Of a DNA stretch of 20,578 bases, positions 17,607 through 20,578 are shown piece by piece. A program made the position numbers and the translations under genes. Source of the stretch: Hypsibius dujardini (taxonomy: Eukaryota; Tardigrada; Eutardigrada; Parachela; Hypsibiidae); the NCBI GenBank assembly GCA_001579985.1, contig LRSR01013621.1, positions 1 through 20,578 of the forward strand, in the 5' to 3' direction. The notes under the pieces are model-generated. The model ran no database searches and was not told where the DNA came from. It saw only the letters and a list, made by a program, of their open reading frames with translations. Position 1 is the stretch's first letter. The number at the start of each line of letters is the position of its first letter.

Positions 17607-17651
17607 GATCCGTACAAGTCGGAATCAGGACCCTCGTGGTAGAACCAGGGG
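17607..17651 (+). CDS. Receptor-like gene, short juxtamembrane exon (tentative)
   Basis: Between a TTCGTTTAG acceptor and a GGGG|GTGAGC donor, 45 bases read SVQVGIRTLVVEPG when entered in phase 1. The exit phase (1) fits the transmembrane exon at 18348. No signature of its own. Confidence 0.35.
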
Positions 17652-17882
17652 GTGAGCAGAAGTGTAAAATGCATTCTTCAAAACTTAATACAAAATTTAG
17701 TCGAAGATCCCTGGTAATTTTGAAACATGTGTGTAGATACAAGGGTCTGATTTCCAAACCCCTGGGGCCCTTTGAAGACAGGCCCGACACTTCCAGAAGT
17801 TTCGAAACATTAAGCCGAATTTTGAGTCCAGTGCTATAAGAAATCAGTGTCGAATTGACCGCTGGGCCGACCGAGCCGTTAA

Positions 17883-17969
17883 CCCCCCCCCGCTCCGCGA
17901 GGGGGGGGGCAATTTCTTACTCTTTTTAAATCTTAAAGTTTGCCCCCCCCCGGCCCGCGGGAGGAAGGC
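17883..17969. repeat. Two C9-G hairpin-like tracts
   Basis: C9 at 17883-17891 and G9 at 17901-17909 flank GCTCCGCGA, a perfect 9-bp G/C stem. A second, decayed copy starts with C9 at 17943-17951 followed by GGCCCGCGGGAGGAAGG. It lies in an intron of the receptor-like gene. Confidence 0.7.
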
Positions 17970-18016
17970 AAAATTATTTTTACCACCCCGTCGAGCAAGC
18001 TTCGCGTTCCTTCCAG

Positions 18017-18154
18017 GTCGACCTCAACCCGCCACTGAAAGAAAAACACTTTGCCCCTTTGTCCACCGCCGGACCCTACCATGAGGGATCCTGGTTCCGA
18101 CTTGTAGGGACTCTAAACGAGCCCCTGATCATTATGATCTTCGAAACGCTCACT
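18017..18154 (+). CDS. Orphan exon-like segment
   Basis: A GCGTTCCTTCCAG acceptor is followed by 46 codons in phase 0 (VDLNPPLKEKHFAPLS, EGSWFRLVGTLNEPLIIMIF) up to an ACT|GTATGC donor. It is protein-like, but its phase fits neither the exon before nor the transmembrane exon after. It could be a skipped cassette exon or a remnant of another gene. Not recognised. Confidence 0.3.
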
Positions 18155-18192
18155 GTATGCTATTTTTCGCAAAAAATTCATTTCAACGAATT

Positions 18193-18345
18193 CAGACAGA
18201 CATACAAACAGACACACAGACACACAGACAGACAGACAGACGCATACAGACACAGACACACAGACAGACAGGGATAACACGTGAGCGAATGATCGAACTA
18301 CACTATCTGATCTATCTGATCTGTCTGATCTACATTATCTGATTT
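18193..18345. repeat. CAGA/CACA microsatellite and CTGATCTAT repeat
   Basis: 18193-18270 is a run of ACAGACAG/ACACAG units. 18299-18345 has about five copies of TCTATCTGA/TCTGTCTGA. Both lie in the intron just before the transmembrane exon; the second reaches the splice acceptor. Confidence 0.8.
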
Positions 18346-18347
18346 AG

Positions 18348-18429
18348 ATGCACTTTTCCTGCAAACTGCTGCCGCTTCTTGTCTCGCGGCTGTACTGCTT
18401 CTATTAGGCATATGTTTAATTTCTCGACG
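18348..18429 (+). CDS. Receptor-like gene, transmembrane exon
   Basis: Entered in phase 1, the exon reads ALFLQTAAASCLAAVLLLLG ICLISRR: one clear transmembrane helix followed by Arg on the inner side. The acceptor is CTGATTTAG, the donor CGACG|GTAGGT; it leaves two bases that complete an Arg codon with the next exon. Confidence 0.6.
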
Positions 18430-18493
18430 GTAGGTGGAAAGCGCCAACACCGTGGAAGTCTCAGGTGGTTGTCAGCAGTTCCTTTTTTTGTAG

Positions 18494-18733
18494 ATTACTT
18501 CAAGAGCTACAGCTGAGGCATTTTCTCTGGTGGAACCTAGATCCCAATTGTCTGATAGAAAAGCAAAATCACAAGCGAGCCAATCGTAGTCGTTTGACTT
18601 TGCGCACTTTTTCAACCTATGCGGCTTTGTGTTTCTCATCCCGTGTGAATGTTAATCAATCCGGCAGCCGGTTCTTTAATTTGATGGAACCAAACGATAC
18701 CGTGTACAGTCCTTCGTTCTTTTATAGCTTGTA
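18494..18733 (+). CDS. Receptor-like gene, cytoplasmic juxtamembrane exon (3' end uncertain)
   Basis: The acceptor TTTTTTTGTAG is followed by LLQELQLRHFLWWNLDP, close in pattern to the EL...LW...WEDL juxtamembrane segment of receptor guanylate cyclases. Then SRLTLRTFSTYAAL resembles the Gly/Ser region at the start of the kinase-homology domain. The frame stops at TAA 18732-18734. A small exon (18784-18824, before GTAAGG) and a segment after TGTAG (18882) that stops soon may follow. I see no kinase-homology, dimerisation or cyclase domain. The gene is either truncated or makes a short-tailed receptor. Confidence 0.45.
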
Positions 18734-18984
18734 AATCATTAAATTTTTTTTACCTACGTTTGATTAAAGCGAACAGAACTTTCAGTTATATTTGGACCCA
18801 GACTTGACTGAAAGCAATGGGCTAGGTAAGGTGCGTTTATTACCCAACCTTTACGGTTTGAATATTCTACTGCATGTGTAGGAATATCCGGATCCGGGAT
18901 TCACACATGTGTTGGCACGCAAGTTTGCGGCAAATAAAAATAAATTGCTTTATACTGTACACATGAACATTTAAACAAATAGCG

Positions 18985-19540
18985 GACGAGCCCAAAATAC
19001 ACCGTACAGCTGTGTTTACAACAGCTTTTGGCTGTAACTCGGACCACCCTCTTTTGGTGTAAACATAGACCATCCTATTGTATTAGTGAATTCCCACATA
19101 CCATGAGCGGCAAAATTCATTGCTGATTTTTCATTTTTTTTTATCCTCAACCTGTTACTCCACAGAAATCAGGGCTCCTTCAGAGGAATGCCGTTGTGGT
19201 CGTGCCGGTCCATCACTTTTCGGGACCAATTCTACCGTAGCCAAAATAACCGCCGATTCCTCGATGGGTCTTCCCTCCACCGTGCATCAAAAAAATTGCC
19301 CTGAATTTCCGTGGAGTAACAGGTTGAGCAGGTGCCGTTCTCAATCAATCGATCAATAGAAAGAATATCCAATTGAGCCGTTGGAAAAATCAAGCAATGA
19401 ATTTTGCCGCTCATGGTATGTGGGAATTCACTAATACAATAGGGTGGTCTATGTTTACACCAAAAGAGGGTGGTCCGAGTTACAGCCGGAAGCTGTTGCA
19501 AAAACAACTGTATAATGTTGCCTTTGTGTCGGCCAATGAC
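18985..19540. mobile_element. Foldback (long inverted repeat) element
   Basis: 19020-19132 and 19384-19497 are inverted copies of about 113 bp differing at about three bases and one gap. The match goes on inward (CCTCAACCTGTTACTCCAC.. near 19145-19175 against 19298-19330) and outward, more weakly, to about 18985 and 19540. The central spacer is about 120 bp. No protein is encoded. It is a MITE/foldback type structure between the receptor-like gene and the CUB-like gene. Confidence 0.7.
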
Positions 19541-19778
19541 GCACACACTCGGGTTGCACAGGATGTTAGTCATTCACTCATTGTAAGAGGAATCTTCCTG
19601 CAACAAAATGCAGTCAGTCAAACTCAATGATATTGCATTCGCAACTATCCAAAATAGGATGCGGTACCAGAGCTAATCCGAGTTTTCTTGACAGTCATTT
19701 ATTTCTCTAACAAATTTAATCAGCAGTTTTTTACATTTGCAAGAGCTGTTTTTATCACCTCCCCTTCGTGGGACTATA

Positions 19779-19860
19779 ATGACTTACTTCAGGTTGATAA
19801 TTTTCGTAGCTTTTCTGCCGTTTTTGGGCGAGGCGGCAAAACGAATCTACTACAAAACGT
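19779..19860 (+). CDS. Secreted CUB-like protein gene, exon 1 (signal peptide)
   Basis: ATG at 19779 opens MTYFRLIIFVAFLPFLGEAA, a classic signal peptide with a probable cut near GEA-A. The exon has 27 codons plus one base and ends before GTAAGT. The promoter region just upstream overlaps the end of the foldback element's flank. Confidence 0.65.
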
Positions 19861-19945
19861 GTAAGTTTCCGCAACCAATGTAGAAAGCACTATAACTGCT
19901 ATATTATACTAGCATGCTGATTTTTCCTTTGGCCTGGAATCATAG

Positions 19946-20114
19946 GGTTCCTCGACGATTACTGCGGGGCGGAGTTGCAGCTCGGGATCGCAAATTTGTC
20001 TCAATCATTGGGAGCTGGGACCCTGGTATTTCGCTCTTACCCCCAGCAACCGTGTTCCGTCAACGTGACATTTGACCTTGGCTCGTCCCAATTCGCTATT
20101 TATGCCAACATTAA
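19946..20114 (+). CDS. Secreted CUB-like protein gene, exon 2
   Basis: The exon is entered after CATAG in phase 1 and ends in phase 2 before GTATGT. It has a Cys pair (DDYCGAELQLG ... PQQPCSVNVTFDLG) about 38 residues apart, with a YP between them and beta-strand pattern after it. This is the arrangement of the first disulfide of CUB and CUB-like domains, which mediate extracellular protein or sugar binding. Confidence 0.6.
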
Positions 20115-20186
20115 GTATGTATCGTCCTCGAGTGTTAATTCATCCATCGTCGGTCCAAATGATGGACTCTAAACATTGTTTTATAG

Positions 20187-20434
20187 AGCCCTTTATTTAC
20201 GCCGGGGAGATTCGCTGATTTTTTTCGAGCGCCGAGGGACGACCGCAAGATTGATCAAACGACTGCGGCCCGCAAGTGATGGCACTATTCACGGCTACAC
20301 AAACCCAACCTCCGTGGACCATTTTCGCACCAGTTTTGGGCAAGAACTTACGCTCTGCATTCAATTTCTGGAGGGTAGTGTTGGCATGATGCCATTACAA
20401 AGTCCGCTGACTCTGGACTTCAATTTTATTATGG
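20187..20434 (+). CDS. Secreted CUB-like protein gene, exon 3
   Basis: Acceptor TGTTTTATAG; phases fit exon 2 (two plus one base). It reads ALYLRRGDSLIFFERRG, typical of the G.D.L.....G strands of CUB-like folds, then a Cys at LTLCIQFLEG. It ends one base into a codon before GTAGGT. The gene continues past the window; a possible next exon starts at 20569 after TTACTGCAG. Confidence 0.6.
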
Positions 20435-20578
20435 GTAGGTAATTGCTATTGTCGTAGAGGCTGGATTCAACAACTGGGAGGTAAAGAAGAGGGTGGAACT
20501 TAAAAGACGCGCGGAGATAGACTTGACCTGCTAGGGGTTCACCCCTCAACACGCCAATGTTACTGCAGGTCAGAGAGT

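Overview
This looks like nuclear DNA of an invertebrate animal. Genes are split by short introns (about 50-240 bp, GT...AG), there are secreted and membrane proteins of animal type (receptor guanylate cyclase ectodomain, CUB-like domain, PPxY tail), and there are microsatellites, a foldback element and a terminal-inverted-repeat (TIR) transposon. There is no bacterial operon structure. I cannot fix the phylum; a compact invertebrate genome such as a tardigrade's would fit, but that is a guess. All supported genes are on the + strand.

Layout. 1-1387 is AT-rich without a recognisable gene. 1388-1773 is the last exon of a membrane protein with a PPxY tail. 1896-2219 is a doubtful small ORF, and 2220-3420 is mostly non-coding. 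From about 3420 to 16425 lies a GC-rich island with two long, intron-containing, same-strand genes. Gene A (about 3421 to 11057, perhaps to 12193) has a low-complexity/coiled-coil N-terminal part, a retrotransposon Gag capsid-like domain (7855-8826), further unrecognised exons, and an OTU-like cysteine-protease fold (from 9722) whose catalytic Cys and His both appear replaced. Gene B (12836-16425) has a coiled-coil N terminus, a proline-rich linker, a globular domain I do not recognise, and acidic/basic tails. No reverse transcriptase, integrase, protease or zinc knuckle is visible, and I saw no LTR pair.

Most apparent frameshifts and in-frame stops in this island disappear if short introns are assumed. 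From 7637 to 11057 and from 13465 to 16425 a chain of candidate splice sites keeps the frame. Some donors are weak, so RNA evidence is needed. Gene A is interrupted at 5744-7228 by a 1.49-kb TIR element; taking one 2-bp target copy away restores an open frame across it. The element carries a possible small secreted-protein gene and a minisatellite.

17041 to about 18720 carries exons of a receptor guanylate-cyclase/natriuretic-peptide-receptor type protein (end of ligand-binding domain, transmembrane segment, juxtamembrane region). I see no kinase-homology or cyclase domain after it. A foldback element (about 18985-19540) separates it from the 5' end of a secreted CUB-like gene (19779 to the window edge).
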